Below, in pieces: positions 7,371 to 15,175 of a stretch of DNA of 43,527 bases. The DNA comes from Methylobacterium indicum (GTDB lineage Bacteria; Pseudomonadota; Alphaproteobacteria; Rhizobiales; Beijerinckiaceae). The position numbers were made by a program, and so were the translations under genes. The stretch covers positions 1-43,527 of the forward strand of contig NZ_JTHF01000254.1 in NCBI RefSeq assembly GCF_001043895.1. The letters are read 5' to 3'. The notes beneath the pieces are model-generated. The model was not told where the DNA came from. It did not search any database and was given only the letters and a program-made list of their open reading frames with translations. The stretch's first letter is position 1, and every line of letters starts with the position of its first letter.

Positions 7371-8189
7371 TCAGCCGGCATCCGCCACGAGGCCGGGTTC
7401 GACCGTGCCCGGAAGCCAGCGGCCGCGCATGTGCCGCGCCGCCGCCTGACGGACCTTCTCGGCATAGCCGGGGAGCGCCGGACCGATCAGCGGCAGACCG
7501 AAGGCGGCGATGGTGGCCCGGACGCCCTCCGCGTCGAGGGCGCGCCCGGCCGCCACGGCATGGCGGGCGATCTCGAGCTCCTGGCCCCAGAAATAGAGGC
7601 TCGCGGCCTGGACGTTCGCCTGCATCCGGCGCACGTCCGTAACGCGATCGTCGGAGACGAGTGGCAGCCAGATGTCCGGCATCAGCAGGTCGACGGGCCG
7701 GTCGGGGCGCCACGCCAGGGCGTCGCCCTCGACGATGCGGATCTTGGCGCGGGCCTCCGGCGGCAGCTGGGCGGCGAGGTCGAGGTCCCGGTGCAGCGCG
7801 ATCACCTCGGGGTCGATCTCGACGACCGTGACGGCGGTGACCTCCGGCCGCAGGGCGCACGCGACCATCGACCAGCCCATCCCGAGACCGAACACGACGA
7901 CGTGACCGGCAGACAGGCGCACGCCGATTTCCTGGCTCTCCAGCTCGATCGGGGTGGTCGACATCCAGGTCTCGTCGTCGCGGACCAGGGCCGTGACGCT
8001 CGGCACCAGCCGCGCCGGGCTCCAGTAGCCCTGGGCGAGCAGGTTCTGCCCGTGATGGATGTGCCAGGCGCCGGATCGCAGCGGCCGGTAGACCGGCACG
8101 AACAGGTCGAAGGTGAACGGCTCCAGCCCCGGCGGGATCGCCGTGAGGGCGGCCGTCATGGGCGGAAGCGTCACGGATGGGATCGTCAT
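7371..8189 (-). CDS. SAM-dependent methyltransferase-fold protein
   Basis: 272 residues. The central segment VVVFGLGMGWSMVA, followed by TAVTVVEIDPEVIALH, is the glycine-rich SAM-binding loop and acidic end of strand 2 of a class I methyltransferase or spermidine-synthase-like fold. A later VEGDAL fits motif III. The N-terminal 90 residues and the C-terminal tail have no recognisable domain, and no catalytic motif identifies a substrate. It lies upstream of the sigma-factor gene on the same strand (96-base gap) and diverges from the GST. It may be a methyltransferase or a non-catalytic relative. Confidence 0.65.
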   Translation of the reverse strand: MTIPSVTLPPMTAALTAIPPGLEPFTFDLFVPVYRPLRSGAWHIHHGQNLLAQGYWSPARLVPSVTALVRDDETWMSTTPIELESQEIGVRLSAGHVVVFGLGMGWSMVACALRPEVTAVTVVEIDPEVIALHRDLDLAAQLPPEARAKIRIVEGDALAWRPDRPVDLLMPDIWLPLVSDDRVTDVRRMQANVQAASLYFWGQELEIARHAVAAGRALDAEGVRATIAAFGLPLIGPALPGYAEKVRQAAARHMRGRWLPGTVEPGLVADAG

Positions 8190-8389
8190 GCCGTCATCCT
8201 CGCGGGCGGGGGCGGCCCGATTGGCGCCGATTCCCGCCTTCCGTGCAAGCGAGTCCGTCCGGGGTTGGAGCCCGCTCGAGACGGGTCGACCGCGAGAGCC
8301 CGAGGGCCGGCCCCGCGGCGCCGGGCTGCGTGGCGATCGGGGTCGATCTAGGGTCTAACGGATCGGCCCCGGCAGCAGGCGAGCGAACG

Positions 8390-9034
8390 ATGACCCTGAC
8401 GATCTACGACTGGCACACCGGGCCCTATCCGGCGCGCGTACGGATCGCGCTCGCCGAGAAGGGGCTCCAATCCCGGCTTCGCTTCGTGTCGGTCGACCTC
8501 CGGAAGGGCGAGCACAAGACCGAGGCCTTCCGCGCCAAGAATTATTCCGGCACCCTGCCGGTCCTGGAACTCGACGACGGCACGCTCATCGCCGAATGCA
8601 CGGCGATCACGGAGTACGTCGATGCCCTCGACGGCACGCCGGTCCTCACCGGCCGGACGCCGCGCGAGAAGGGCGTGATCCACATGATGAGCCGCCGTGC
8701 CGAATTGGAGGTACTCGATGCGCTCAGCCTCTACTTCCATCACGCCACCCCGGGCCTCGGCCCGCACGTCGAGGTCTACCAGAATCCCGAATGGGGCCTG
8801 TACCAGCGGGACAAGGCTCTGCGGGGGATGCGCTACTTCGATGGTGTGCTGCGCCGGCAGTCCTTCGTCGCGGGTGAGGCTTTCTCGATGGCCGACATCG
8901 CGCTCATCGGCGGGATGATCTTCGCCGGTCTGCTGCGGGTTCCCGTGCCGGAGGAGTGCGAGGCCCTGAACGCCTGGTACGCGAGGATGCAGGAGCGCCC
9001 GAGCGTCCGGAACTGGCGCACGATGTCGGCGTGA
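8390..9034 (+). CDS. Glutathione S-transferase family protein
   Basis: 214 residues with an N-terminal thioredoxin-like GST domain (TIYDWHTGPYPARVRIALAEKGL). The glutathione-contact segment is YSGTLPVLELDDGTLIAECTAI, with the cis-Pro in LPVLEL and the Glu/Cys pair after it. The C-terminal helical domain ends with FSMADIALIGGMIFAG. The start is the ATG at 8390; upstream in-frame sequence is not GST-like. Typical length for the family. It probably conjugates or reduces electrophiles in the cytoplasm, but the substrate is unknown. Divergent from the methyltransferase-like gene. Confidence 0.88.
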   Translation: MTLTIYDWHTGPYPARVRIALAEKGLQSRLRFVSVDLRKGEHKTEAFRAKNYSGTLPVLELDDGTLIAECTAITEYVDALDGTPVLTGRTPREKGVIHMMSRRAELEVLDALSLYFHHATPGLGPHVEVYQNPEWGLYQRDKALRGMRYFDGVLRRQSFVAGEAFSMADIALIGGMIFAGLLRVPVPEECEALNAWYARMQERPSVRNWRTMSA

Positions 9035-9060
9035 CGGGGGCGGGGGACCCTTGCGATCCT

Positions 9061-10233
9061 TCAGCCCGCGTCCCGTCGCGGCGCGCCGTCATCGGCAAGG
9101 CCCCGCACCAGCGGCAGCGCCGCCGCGCAGAGTGCCGCCATGACCCAGAAGGCGCCGGGGCCGAGCCGCGCCCAGAGCGGCCCGGCCGCGAGGGTCGCCA
9201 GGGTGGTGGCGAGGCCGAGGCCGAGGGTGCCGTAGAGGGTCTGGGCCGTCGCCGCGAGGGCGGGCGGCACCGTCCGGGCGAGAACCTGCATCGCCGCGAG
9301 GTGCAGGAGCGCGAAGGTGAGCCCGTGCAGGGCCTGGATCGCCGCGAGCGCCGGCAGCGCGACGGTGAGCGCCGCCACCGACCAGCGCAAGGCTCCCGCC
9401 CCGGCCGCGAGCGCCAGCGCCCCGGCCGGTCCGAGGCGTGCCAGCAGCCGGGGACCGACGACCAGGAAGACCAGCACCTCCGCCGCCACCGCCTCGGCCC
9501 AGAGCAGGCTCGCGGTGCCGGGGGAGAGGCCGGCCTCGCGCCAGCGGATCACCGCGAAGGCCTCGTGCACCGCATGGCTGGCGATCACCAGGGCGGCGAC
9601 GGCGACGAGGCGGCGGAAGGCGGGCGCGTGCAGGAGCACCCGCAACTCGGCGAGGCCGGGCCGTCCCGCGCTCGGCGCCTCGACCCGGGTGGGGCCGGCC
9701 GGCAGGGCCAGCGTCGCGGCGGCCAGCAGCACGAACGCGGCGGCGCCCGCCACCGGCAGGGCCGACAGGCCGACGAAGCCCGTCACCTGGCCGGCCGCGA
9801 GCGTGCCGGCGATGAAGGCGGCCGAGCCGGCGCCCCGCACGGTGCCGTAGGCGAAGCGGGACGCCGCGGCGGCCGGGAGCGCCAGGGCATCGGCCAGCGG
9901 AGCGAGCGGCGCCGTCGCGGCGGCATGCGCCAGGCCGGCGAGCAGCAGACCGGACAAGCCGTGGCCGGCAAGGTAGAGGAGGGCGCTCGAGCCCGCGAGG
10001 AGCCCGCAGGCCGCGAGCACGCCGCGGCCGGCGCGGAGCCGGTCGGCGATCCCGCCCGCCAGCGGGCCGGCGGCCAGCCGGATCGCCGTGCCGGCGGCGA
10101 GCACCAGCCCGACCTCGGTCGGCGAGAGCCCGCGCTCGGACAGGAGCGCGGGCAGGAACGGCGTCGTCAGGCCGTAACCGGCATAGAGCGCGGCGTAGAC
10201 GAGAAGGAAGCGCGGCAGCGCTCCCGTCGGCAC
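9061..10233 (-). CDS. MFS transporter (MFS_1-like, HcaT/YcaD type)
   Basis: 390 residues of alternating hydrophobic helices, consistent with 12 spans. Features are the N-terminal YAALYAGYGLTTPFLPALL, the loop after helix 2 GGIADRLRAG matching the family motif A, and a central loop (about residues 195-210) between two six-helix halves. The general shape and the N-terminal PFLP motif recall the 3-phenylpropionate transporter HcaT and related proteins. The substrate and direction of transport are not predictable. It may be co-transcribed with the small membrane ORF ending 28 bases upstream. Confidence 0.8.
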   Translation of the reverse strand: MPTGALPRFLLVYAALYAGYGLTTPFLPALLSERGLSPTEVGLVLAAGTAIRLAAGPLAGGIADRLRAGRGVLAACGLLAGSSALLYLAGHGLSGLLLAGLAHAAATAPLAPLADALALPAAAASRFAYGTVRGAGSAAFIAGTLAAGQVTGFVGLSALPVAGAAAFVLLAAATLALPAGPTRVEAPSAGRPGLAELRVLLHAPAFRRLVAVAALVIASHAVHEAFAVIRWREAGLSPGTASLLWAEAVAAEVLVFLVVGPRLLARLGPAGALALAAGAGALRWSVAALTVALPALAAIQALHGLTFALLHLAAMQVLARTVPPALAATAQTLYGTLGLGLATTLATLAAGPLWARLGPGAFWVMAALCAAALPLVRGLADDGAPRRDAG

Positions 10234-10261
10234 GGGGGCCGTGACCGGGCGCGCGCCGTCG

Positions 10262-10381
10262 TCAGATCAGGCCGGCGCCGTGGGGATGGTCCCGCGGCGG
10301 CTCGACGGTGACGATGGTCCCCAGACCGAGGACGAGGGCGCCGGCGGCGCAGAAAGCGAGGGAGAGGGCTGCGATGATCAT
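10262..10381 (-). CDS. Possible 39-residue membrane peptide
   Basis: Short frame beginning MIIAALSLAFCAAGALVLGLG, a single hydrophobic helix, followed by a polar tail. It ends 28 bases before the MFS start on the same strand, so the two could form an operon. No good Shine-Dalgarno is visible and no family is recognised, so it may be spurious. Two small hairpins (10438-10449 and 10451-10469) lie just upstream, in the gap before the aldo/keto reductase. Confidence 0.4.
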   Translation of the reverse strand: MIIAALSLAFCAAGALVLGLGTIVTVEPPRDHPHGAGLI

Positions 10382-10531
10382 GGGTGGGAGCTTTGCGATC
10401 CCGTGCTTAACGCGACCTTGCCGAACCGGATGAAGAAGGGGAAAACCCCAGCATCCACAACGCGGATGCGGGACGGCGCCGGGATGGCGCCGCGGCCACG
10501 CAAACGCCATTTTCGGGACGGGGGACGCCCT

Positions 10532-11551
10532 ATGGAGTACCGCACGCTCGGCCGGTCCGGCCTGAAGGTCTCGCCGCTCTGCCTCGGTACGATGATGTTC
10601 GGCGGGCCGACCCCCGACGACGAGGCGGCCCGCATCGTGGCGGATGCCCGCGACCGGGGGATCACCTTCATCGACACCGCGAACGCCTACACGGAAGGGC
10701 GATCCGAGGAGGTGGTGGGCCGGGCCATCGCGCAGGACCGCGACGCCTGGGTGCTCGCCACCAAGGTCGCGAACCCGATGGGGAAAGGCCCGAACGACCG
10801 CGGCCTGTCGCGCGCCCACATCGTCCAGGCCTGCGAGGCCAGCCTCAAGCGCCTGAACACCGACCGGATCGACCTCTACTACCTCCACAAGGAGGACCAC
10901 GACACGCCGCTCTCCGAGACCGTGCGGGCGATGGCCGACCTGATCCGGGCCGGCAAGGTCCGGTACTTCGGGGTGTCGAACCACCGGGCCTGGCGGGTCG
11001 CCGAGATCTGCCGGCTGTGCGACGAGCACGGCATCGACCGGCCGGCGGCGAGCCAGCCCTACTACAACGCCCTCAACCGGATGCCGGAGGTCGAGCACCT
11101 GCCGGCCTGCGCCCATTACGGGCTCGGCGTCGTGCCCTACTCGCCGCTCGCCCGCGGCGTGCTGACCGCGAAGTACCGCCCCGGCGAGGCCCCGCCCGAG
11201 GGCACCCGCGCCGGGCGGGGCGACACCCGGATGATGCAGACGGAGTGGCGGCCCGAGAGCCTGCACATCGCCGAGGAGCTGAAGACCCACGCGGAGGGCA
11301 AGGGCGCTTCCGTGATCGACTTCGCGGTGGCCTGGGTGCTCAACAACCGCGCCGTCACGGCGGTGATCGCCGGACCCCGGACCTTCGAGCAGTGGCGTTC
11401 CTACGCCCGGGCCCTCGACTACCGCTTCACCCCCGAGGACGAGGCGCTAATCGACCGCCTGGTGCCGGCCGGCCATCCCTCGACCCCGGGCTACACCGAT
11501 CCGGCCTATCCGCTCGAGGGACGAACCACCTGGACGCAGGCCCGCGGCTGA
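10532..11551 (+). CDS. Aldo/keto reductase
   Basis: 339 residues starting MEYRTLGRSGLKVSPLCLGT, the usual AKR opening. The catalytic tetrad is visible: D48 (FIDTAN), Y53 (NAY), K78 (LATKV) and H119 (YYLHKED). NADPH-binding segments VIAGPRTFEQW and the preceding VAWVLNN are present, as is YSPLARGVLT. It resembles the YajO/Tas-like branch that reduces aldehydes or ketones with NADPH in the cytoplasm. The ATG was chosen because upstream in-frame codons carry no AKR similarity. The natural substrate cannot be inferred. Confidence 0.92.
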   Translation: MEYRTLGRSGLKVSPLCLGTMMFGGPTPDDEAARIVADARDRGITFIDTANAYTEGRSEEVVGRAIAQDRDAWVLATKVANPMGKGPNDRGLSRAHIVQACEASLKRLNTDRIDLYYLHKEDHDTPLSETVRAMADLIRAGKVRYFGVSNHRAWRVAEICRLCDEHGIDRPAASQPYYNALNRMPEVEHLPACAHYGLGVVPYSPLARGVLTAKYRPGEAPPEGTRAGRGDTRMMQTEWRPESLHIAEELKTHAEGKGASVIDFAVAWVLNNRAVTAVIAGPRTFEQWRSYARALDYRFTPEDEALIDRLVPAGHPSTPGYTDPAYPLEGRTTWTQARG

Positions 11552-11624
11552 GCCACGCTCCTCAGCGTCAGGCTCGCGGCGTGATCCGATGTGGATGACT
11601 CCGGTTCGACGGCGATTTCCTCTT

Positions 11625-11649
11625 GGAACGCGCCGTCCACGGCTTAGTT
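11625..11649 (+). promoter_or_regulatory. Candidate EcfG-dependent promoter
   Basis: GGAAC at 11625-11629 is followed, after 17 bases, by GTT (11647-11649). The published alphaproteobacterial general-stress consensus is GGAAC-N16/17-CGTT; here the -10 element reads AGTT. It lies about 70 bases upstream of the SWIB gene ATG. One mismatch leaves it a candidate only. Confidence 0.4.
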
Positions 11650-11719
11650 GTTGACGCTATGTGCCCAGGCATGTCCACTGTTCGACCCTGGGAGACGGGT
11701 TGCAGACCGGAGGAGACCG

Positions 11720-12136
11720 ATGGCGATCAAGACCACCAAGAAGGCCGAGACCAAGGCCGAACCCGAAGCCGCCCCGAAGGCCGCTCCCAAGGCCACGAAG
11801 GCGGCCGCCAAGGACACGGCGAAGGACGACGACGCCGGCGAGGCCAAGGGCGCGGCCAAGGGCAAGAAGGTCGCGGCGCCGAAATCCGGCGACAAGCCCA
11901 ACGCCCTGCAGAAGCCCCTGCAGCCGACGCCCGAGCTCGCCGCCATCGTCGGCGACAGCCCGATCCCGCGCGGCGAGGTGGTGAGCAAGGTGTGGGAGTA
12001 CATCCGCAAGCACTCGCTCCAGAACCCTGAGAACAAGCGCGAGATCCTCGCCGACGACAGGCTGAAGAAGGTCTTCGGCAAGGACAAGGCGACGATGTTC
12101 GAGATGAACAAGTACCTCGCCCAGCACCTGAAGTAG
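11720..12136 (+). CDS. SWIB/MDM2-domain protein
   Basis: 138 residues. The first ~60 form a Lys/Ala-rich basic tail resembling histone H1 or bacterial H1-like proteins. The C-terminal ~75 residues are an SWIB/MDM2 domain: PLQPTPELAAIVGD, VVSKVWEYIRKHSLQNPENKR, ILADDRLKKVFGK and MFEMNKYLAQHL. SWIB-domain proteins in bacteria are small and chromatin-associated or chlamydia-like; their role in alphaproteobacteria is unknown, and nucleoid binding is an inference from the basic tail. GGAGGAG precedes the ATG closely. A candidate EcfG promoter lies upstream and a GC hairpin downstream. Confidence 0.9.
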   Translation: MAIKTTKKAETKAEPEAAPKAAPKATKAAAKDTAKDDDAGEAKGAAKGKKVAAPKSGDKPNALQKPLQPTPELAAIVGDSPIPRGEVVSKVWEYIRKHSLQNPENKREILADDRLKKVFGKDKATMFEMNKYLAQHLK

Positions 12137-12175
12137 GACTGCCCGGCCACCGGCTTCCTCCGGTCCGTCTCTCCC

Positions 12176-12202
12176 CGGATGGCCGCCCAGCGCGGCCATC
12201 CG
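12176..12202 (+). terminator. Hairpin downstream of the SWIB gene
   Basis: Perfect 11-bp stem CGGATGGCCGC / GCGGCCATCCG with a 5-base loop, 40 bases after the SWIB stop. No T-tract follows, so it may end or stabilise the mRNA rather than act as a simple intrinsic terminator. Confidence 0.45.
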
Positions 12203-12248
12203 CGCTCCCGGCCGCCGGATCGCCCGTCCCGGGCCCATCCGCGAGCCG

Positions 12249-12431
12249 ATGACCCAACCCCCCGATCCAGGCGATGCCGGCCGAGGCCGTGCCCTCGCCG
12301 CCCTCCTGTTCGTGGTCGTCCTGGTGGTCGCCTGCGTCTGGCTCGCCGGCGTCCTTCGCCGGGAATCGGCCCGCGAGGATTGCCTGGCGAGCGGCCGGCG
12401 GGATTGCGACGTGGTGACATCCTCCCCCTGA
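12249..12431 (+). CDS. Small single-span membrane protein
   Basis: 60 residues: a short polar N-terminus (MTQPPDPGDAGRGRA), one hydrophobic helix (LAALLFVVVLVVACVWLAGV) and a C-terminal tail with two Cys separated by about nine residues (DCLASGRRDCD). The arrangement is familiar from small uncharacterised proteins in Methylobacteriaceae. The paired Cys may form a disulfide in the periplasmic tail, depending on topology, which the sequence does not settle. No function is known. Confidence 0.6.
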   Translation: MTQPPDPGDAGRGRALAALLFVVVLVVACVWLAGVLRRESAREDCLASGRRDCDVVTSSP

Positions 12432-12563
12432 TCCGCGGCGGCTTTCGCGACGTCATGCGCTCGGCGCTGCAGCCAAGCGACGGACCACGGCGCCGAGCGC
12501 GCCCTTCGAGCGCGCCTTTGGGTTTACCTGGGTAACCCCTCGGGGATGACCGTCCGCGGCCGG

Positions 12564-12810
12564 TCACGGGGCCCGATACAAGACGAATCCCTCGATCTCT
12601 TGCAAATGCCCGCTGTCGGCGAACCTCCAGGCGACGATGGCGGAGACCGGGTACGGCCCGCTGACGCCGCCACGTCGCTCGAGGCCGTCGCGCGATCCGC
12701 GGATCGTCCCCGCACGGCTCGATCAGGGGGAAGCCCCGGGTGACCAGAGCCGTCGAAACGGCATTCGCATCGCTTCCTTTGGGGAAGTCGGCGCGCAGGC
12801 GGGCGGGAGC
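12564..12810 (-). pseudogene. Frameshifted remnant of a small unknown protein
   Basis: Two protein-like segments lie in adjacent frames. Upstream: LRADFPKGSDANAVSTALV, then TRGFPLIEPCGDDPRIAR. After a one-base shift near 12680-12695: LERRGGVSGPYPVSAIVAW, RFADSGHLQEIEGFV and LYRAP, ending at the TGA at 12564-12566. Joined, they resemble a common hypothetical family of Methylobacteriaceae with the pattern RFP-G...DDP-IAR...GG-GPYP...W. The 5' end is unclear. It could also be a sequencing error in an intact gene. The surrounding 12432-13232 stretch holds no other credible gene. Confidence 0.5.
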
Positions 12811-13232
12811 GCTCGCGATGCGGCACCGCGTTCGGACGCAGTCGTCGGTGCGGTTGCTTCGCAACTGCTTTCGCCGTTGGGCCAGCGGCTTCAGTCCTCC
12901 TCGAAAGGAACCGGGTAGGACGCTCTCGACCTGTCGATCCATGCTGGAACGGCATGGCAACGGCGGCGCCCGCGTTGGTCCGGCTGCCCGCAATGCCGTG
13001 ACGACGGTTACGAGGCGGGCCGAGATTGGCCACGCGGCATCCAACGAACCGGATCGTGACATGCGGCCTTTCCGGCAAACGCCCGGCCGGCACGAAGGCT
13101 GCAAGACCCTTCACCCCGAACCGATGCTCGCACAGGTCGCGCCGCCCTGCTGGCGCTGAGTCCTGGATTGTGCTTGGATGGATAACCTTGGGTAAGAAGG
13201 CCCCGTTTGCATTTGGACATATCGGAAAAACG

Positions 13233-13544
13233 ATGAAACATATCGATGATGCGGCCGAATCATTGATCGACCTGCGGCAAAGTATAGATAATATAGATTC
13301 CGCCATGATTTACATGTTGTCCGAGCGGTTTCGCTGTACGAAGCGCGTCGGAGCCCTGAAGGCGGTCCACGACCTTCCTGCAGCCGATCCCGACCGCGAG
13401 GCATACCAAATCGAGCGCCTGCGGAAGCTCGCGGACCAAGCCCGGCTCGATCCCGATTTCGCCGAAAAATATCTCTCTTTCATCATTCGCGAGGTCATCC
13501 GCCACCACGAGGCAGTCGGGCGGTCGACCGCCGTCCAGGAGTGA
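13233..13544 (+). CDS. Stand-alone chorismate mutase, AroQ type
   Basis: 103 all-helical residues starting MKHIDDAAESLIDLRQSID. Residues matching the E. coli AroQ active site are visible: Arg in DLRQSID, Arg and Lys in ERFRCTKRVGALKA, and Asp/Arg/Glu in DPDREAYQIERL. In the C-terminal helix (FIIREVIRHHEA) the residue aligning with E. coli Gln88 appears to be Glu, as in yeast chorismate mutase. It should convert chorismate to prephenate in the cytoplasm. The segment is noticeably AT-richer at its start than its neighbours. No shikimate-pathway gene adjoins it, and no prephenate dehydratase or dehydrogenase domain is fused. Confidence 0.85.
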   Translation: MKHIDDAAESLIDLRQSIDNIDSAMIYMLSERFRCTKRVGALKAVHDLPAADPDREAYQIERLRKLADQARLDPDFAEKYLSFIIREVIRHHEAVGRSTAVQE

Positions 13545-13708
13545 CGACAGCATCCGCGACCTGATCGAATGACGACGCCCGCAGACGATCGATCGCCGAC
13601 CGATCGCAGTGTCCTCCAGCCAGACTGCCGCGTGAGGGACGAGGTGCCGGGTGGGTGCGCACATCCGTGCTGCGACGCGCGGCTGACACCCAGGGGGACT
13701 GCTCCTTC

Positions 13709-15097
13709 ATGACATCGCCATCCCCGATGCCGGATCCTTCCGGGCCCGACGGCATGCCGCCCGCCCAGCGGCGGCGCGCCATGGCGGCCATCCTCGCGGG
13801 CATCGGGCTCGCTTTTCTCGACACGGCGATCGCCAACACCACGCTGCCCACCATCGCGGCCGATCTCGGGATCGATTCCGCGGCGTCGATCTGGATCGTC
13901 AGCGCCTATCAGCTCGCCGTGGTGGCGACGCTGCTGCCGGTCGCCGCGCTCGGCGAGATCGTCGGGCAGCAGCGGGTGTTCACGGCCGGCATCGCCCTGT
14001 TCACCGGGGCCTCGCTCGCCTGCGCGCTCGCCTGGTCTCTTCCGGCGCTCATCGCCGCGCGCCTGCTCCAGGGCATCGGTGCCGGCGCAGTGATGTCGGT
14101 CAACATCGCGCTCGTCCGCTTCATCACCCCCGCCGACCGGCTCGGACGCGGCGTCGGGCTCAACGCCTTCGTCGGCAGCGTCTGCTTCGTGGCGGGGCCG
14201 CCGGCCGCTTCGCTGATCCTGCTCGTCCTGCCGTGGCCCTGGCTGTTCGCGCTCAACCTGCCGATCGGGCTTGCGGCCCTGGTGCTGGCCCTCGCCGCCC
14301 TGCCCGACACCGGACGCGCCGCGCACGCCTTCGACGGGCCCGGAGCGGTCCTCACCCTCATCACCTTCTCCCTTCTCGTGCTGGGGCTCGGCGAGATCGC
14401 CCACGAGGGGCCGGGTTGGCGCAACGGCGCCGAGCTCGGCGGCGCGATGGTCTTCGGCCTTCTGCTCCTGCGGCGGCAGGCCGGCCATCCGGCGCCGATG
14501 CTGCCCGTCGACCTGCTGACGCGCCCGCTCTTCGCCCTCTCGGCCGCCGCCGCCGCGTGTGCTTTCGTGGCGCAGGGCCTCGCCTTCGTGTCCCTGCCGT
14601 TCCTGTTTCAGCAGGCGCTCGGGCGTTCCCAGTTCGAGGCCGGCTTCCTGATGACGCCTTGGACCGTCACGGTCGCCCTCGTGGCGCCCCTGGCCGGGCG
14701 CCTGTCGGACCGCTACCCCTCGGGCCTGCTCGGCGGAATCGGACTCATGGGGCTCGGCCTCGGTCTGGGTCTGCTCGCCGCCCTTCCGTCCGACCCGAGC
14801 CTCGGCGACATCGCGTGGCGGTTGGCGGCGTGCGGAGCCGGCTTCGGCTTCTTCCAGGCGCCCAACCTTCGCGCCCTCATGACGAGCGCGCCACCCGCGC
14901 GCGCGGGTGGCGCGAGCGCCATGGCGGCCACTGCCCGGCTGCTCGGCCAGACCACCGGCGCTGCCCTGGTGGCCGCCTGCTTCGCCCTGGCGAATGGCCG
15001 GGGGCCCGCGCTCGCCTTGGGACTCGGCGGCATCGTCGCGGGGGCGGCCAGCCTCGTGAGTGTCGCGCGCCTCGCCATTCGGCCCGATCCCCGATGA
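13709..15097 (+). CDS. MFS drug-efflux transporter, DHA2 (EmrB/QacA) family
   Basis: 462 residues from the ATG at 13709, which follows CTCCTTC; in-frame codons upstream are not transporter-like. About 14 hydrophobic segments are seen. Motif C-like and motif A regions include LDTAIANTTLPTIAADLG in helix 1, RLLQGIGAGAVMSVN in helix 4 and AGRLSDRYPSGLLG in the second half. It would export hydrophobic compounds by proton antiport across the inner membrane. It is a close paralog of the gene at 16988-18361 and lies in opposite orientation to it. Confidence 0.88.
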   Translation: MTSPSPMPDPSGPDGMPPAQRRRAMAAILAGIGLAFLDTAIANTTLPTIAADLGIDSAASIWIVSAYQLAVVATLLPVAALGEIVGQQRVFTAGIALFTGASLACALAWSLPALIAARLLQGIGAGAVMSVNIALVRFITPADRLGRGVGLNAFVGSVCFVAGPPAASLILLVLPWPWLFALNLPIGLAALVLALAALPDTGRAAHAFDGPGAVLTLITFSLLVLGLGEIAHEGPGWRNGAELGGAMVFGLLLLRRQAGHPAPMLPVDLLTRPLFALSAAAAACAFVAQGLAFVSLPFLFQQALGRSQFEAGFLMTPWTVTVALVAPLAGRLSDRYPSGLLGGIGLMGLGLGLGLLAALPSDPSLGDIAWRLAACGAGFGFFQAPNLRALMTSAPPARAGGASAMAATARLLGQTTGAALVAACFALANGRGPALALGLGGIVAGAASLVSVARLAIRPDPR

Positions 15098-15175
15098 CGA
15101 TCGGGCCGCTCCCCTCCCGCGCGAGCCGCCGGACGTGCCCCGCGCTGCCGCGCCTCACGCGTGGCGGGCCGCCCG

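Noticed and set aside
10241..10531. N-terminal extension of the aldo/keto reductase
   Set aside because: In-frame, but it runs across a gap and is not AKR-like; the family start is at 10532.
12907..12911. Second GGAAC as an EcfG promoter
   Set aside because: No CGTT-like element at 16-17 bases downstream, and no gene start follows.
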